The notes beneath the pieces were generated by a model. The model ran no database searches and had not been told where the DNA came from. It was given only the letters and a program-made list of their open reading frames with translations. 64,000 nucleotides of DNA from Kitasatospora indigofera (GTDB taxonomy: Bacteria > Actinomycetota > Actinomycetes > Streptomycetales > Streptomycetaceae), in the NCBI RefSeq assembly GCF_014655955.1, contig NZ_BNBO01000050.1:1-64000 (forward strand), read 5' to 3'. Position numbers and translations under genes: made by a program. The stretch's first letter is position 1, and each line of letters opens with the position of its first letter. This document shows, piece after piece, positions 63,574 to 64,000 of the stretch.

Positions 63574-64000
63574 ATGGCCACGACGAACGGAACCACGCGG
63601 GCGACCGATCAGCGGGACGCGGCCGACGCGGGCGACGCGGGCGGTCCGAGCGGCCCGGCCGGGGACCGGCTGCGGGTCGCGGTCGTCCTCGCCAGCACCA
63701 GGGCGGGCCGGTTCGGCCCCGTCGTCGCGGACTGGCTGCTCCGCCGGGCCGCCGAGCACGGGGGCCTGGAGACGGACCTCGTCGACCTGGTCGCGACCCC
63801 GCTGCCCAGCACCTTCCCGGCCTTCGGCGCGCCGCTGCCCGCCGACGTCCAGGCGCAGTTCGCCGCCGTGTCACCACGGCTGGAGGCCGCCGACGCCTTC
63901 GTGATCGTCACACCCGAGTACAACCACAGCTTCCCGGCGCCGCTGAAGAACGCCATCGACCTCCACACCCACCAGTGGCACGCCAAGCCGGTCGGCTTCG
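63574..64000 (+). CDS. NAD(P)H-dependent FMN reductase (partial, runs off the window)
   Basis: The first 142 codons of a flavodoxin-fold FMN reductase. After a 30-residue Ala/Gly/Asp-rich tail come LRVAVVLASTRAGRFGPVVA (FMN phosphate loop, STRxGR) and DAFVIVTPEYNHSFPAPLKN, the second FMN signature. GAGGGGGA about 5 nt before the ATG supports the start. It is probably an NADPH-dependent quinone or azo reductase. The gene is divergent from a TetR regulator whose operator lies between the -10 and -35 boxes. The 3' end is outside the window. Confidence 0.9.
   Translation, partial: MATTNGTTRATDQRDAADAGDAGGPSGPAGDRLRVAVVLASTRAGRFGPVVADWLLRRAAEHGGLETDLVDLVATPLPSTFPAFGAPLPADVQAQFAAVSPRLEAADAFVIVTPEYNHSFPAPLKNAIDLHTHQWHAKPVGF

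Overview
The window is very GC-rich actinobacterial chromosome, most likely from a Streptomycetaceae member (Streptomyces or Kitasatospora). The signs are third-position GC bias in every gene, frequent GTG starts, many leaderless promoters (a -10 box 6-8 nt before the start codon), F420- and mycothiol-type enzyme families, and an XRE/DUF397/ATP-binding locus of the abaA type. No rRNA, tRNA, CRISPR array, integrase or transposase was seen.

Layout. 0-11.4 kb: cold-shock protein, peroxiredoxin, HxlR/reductase pair, YnfA-like membrane protein, alanine-type aminotransferase with a divergent HxlR regulator, MerR, cupin/MarR pair, SGNH hydrolase, an orphan PD-(D/E)XK-like protein, an HSL-family esterase and a PH-like membrane protein. 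11.6-20 kb: a broken gene end, a secreted GH87 alpha-1,3-glucanase, two unknown proteins, an SDR, a DinB protein, a lipoprotein peptidase and a small membrane protein. 20-25.4 kb: orphan immunity-like proteins (Imm5-like, SUKH), an FtsX-permease fragment, a dienelactone hydrolase, a degenerate resolvase-domain protein with a DasR-like site upstream, and a secreted PD40-type protein. 25.6-35.4 kb: regulator/enzyme pairs (TetR/LLM, LysR/IMPase-like, LysR/flavodoxin), a fused XRE-DUF5753-DUF397 regulator divergent from an ATP-binding protein, a frameshifted alpha/beta hydrolase and a multicopper-oxidase tail. 35.5-47.7 kb: M20 peptidase, lipoprotein, membrane protein, PfkB kinase, a two-domain TerD protein, a mycothiol-dependent isomerase-like protein, a DUF6445-like oxygenase and a serine hydrolase.

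47.8-59.4 kb is the most striking part. A 1184-residue secreted DNRLRE/FG-GAP/ricin-lectin protein is divergent from a 2378-residue secreted RHS protein that ends in a HINT pretoxin domain and an approximately 130-residue Cys/His toxin-like tip. A small lower-GC gene, the likely immunity gene, follows 15 bp later, and a 23-bp perfect hairpin closes the unit. 59.5-64 kb: a PPOX-class F420 enzyme, the RNA-binding protein Tex, and a TetR/FMN-reductase pair with an operator inside the promoter; the reductase runs off the window.

Two themes recur. Regulator genes divergent from an enzyme or partner gene occur eight times, several with readable operators. Short exact tandem repeats lie on or next to stop codons. 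Three gene fragments (11.6, 20.8-21.3 and 33.5 kb) and one homopolymer frameshift show ongoing gene decay.
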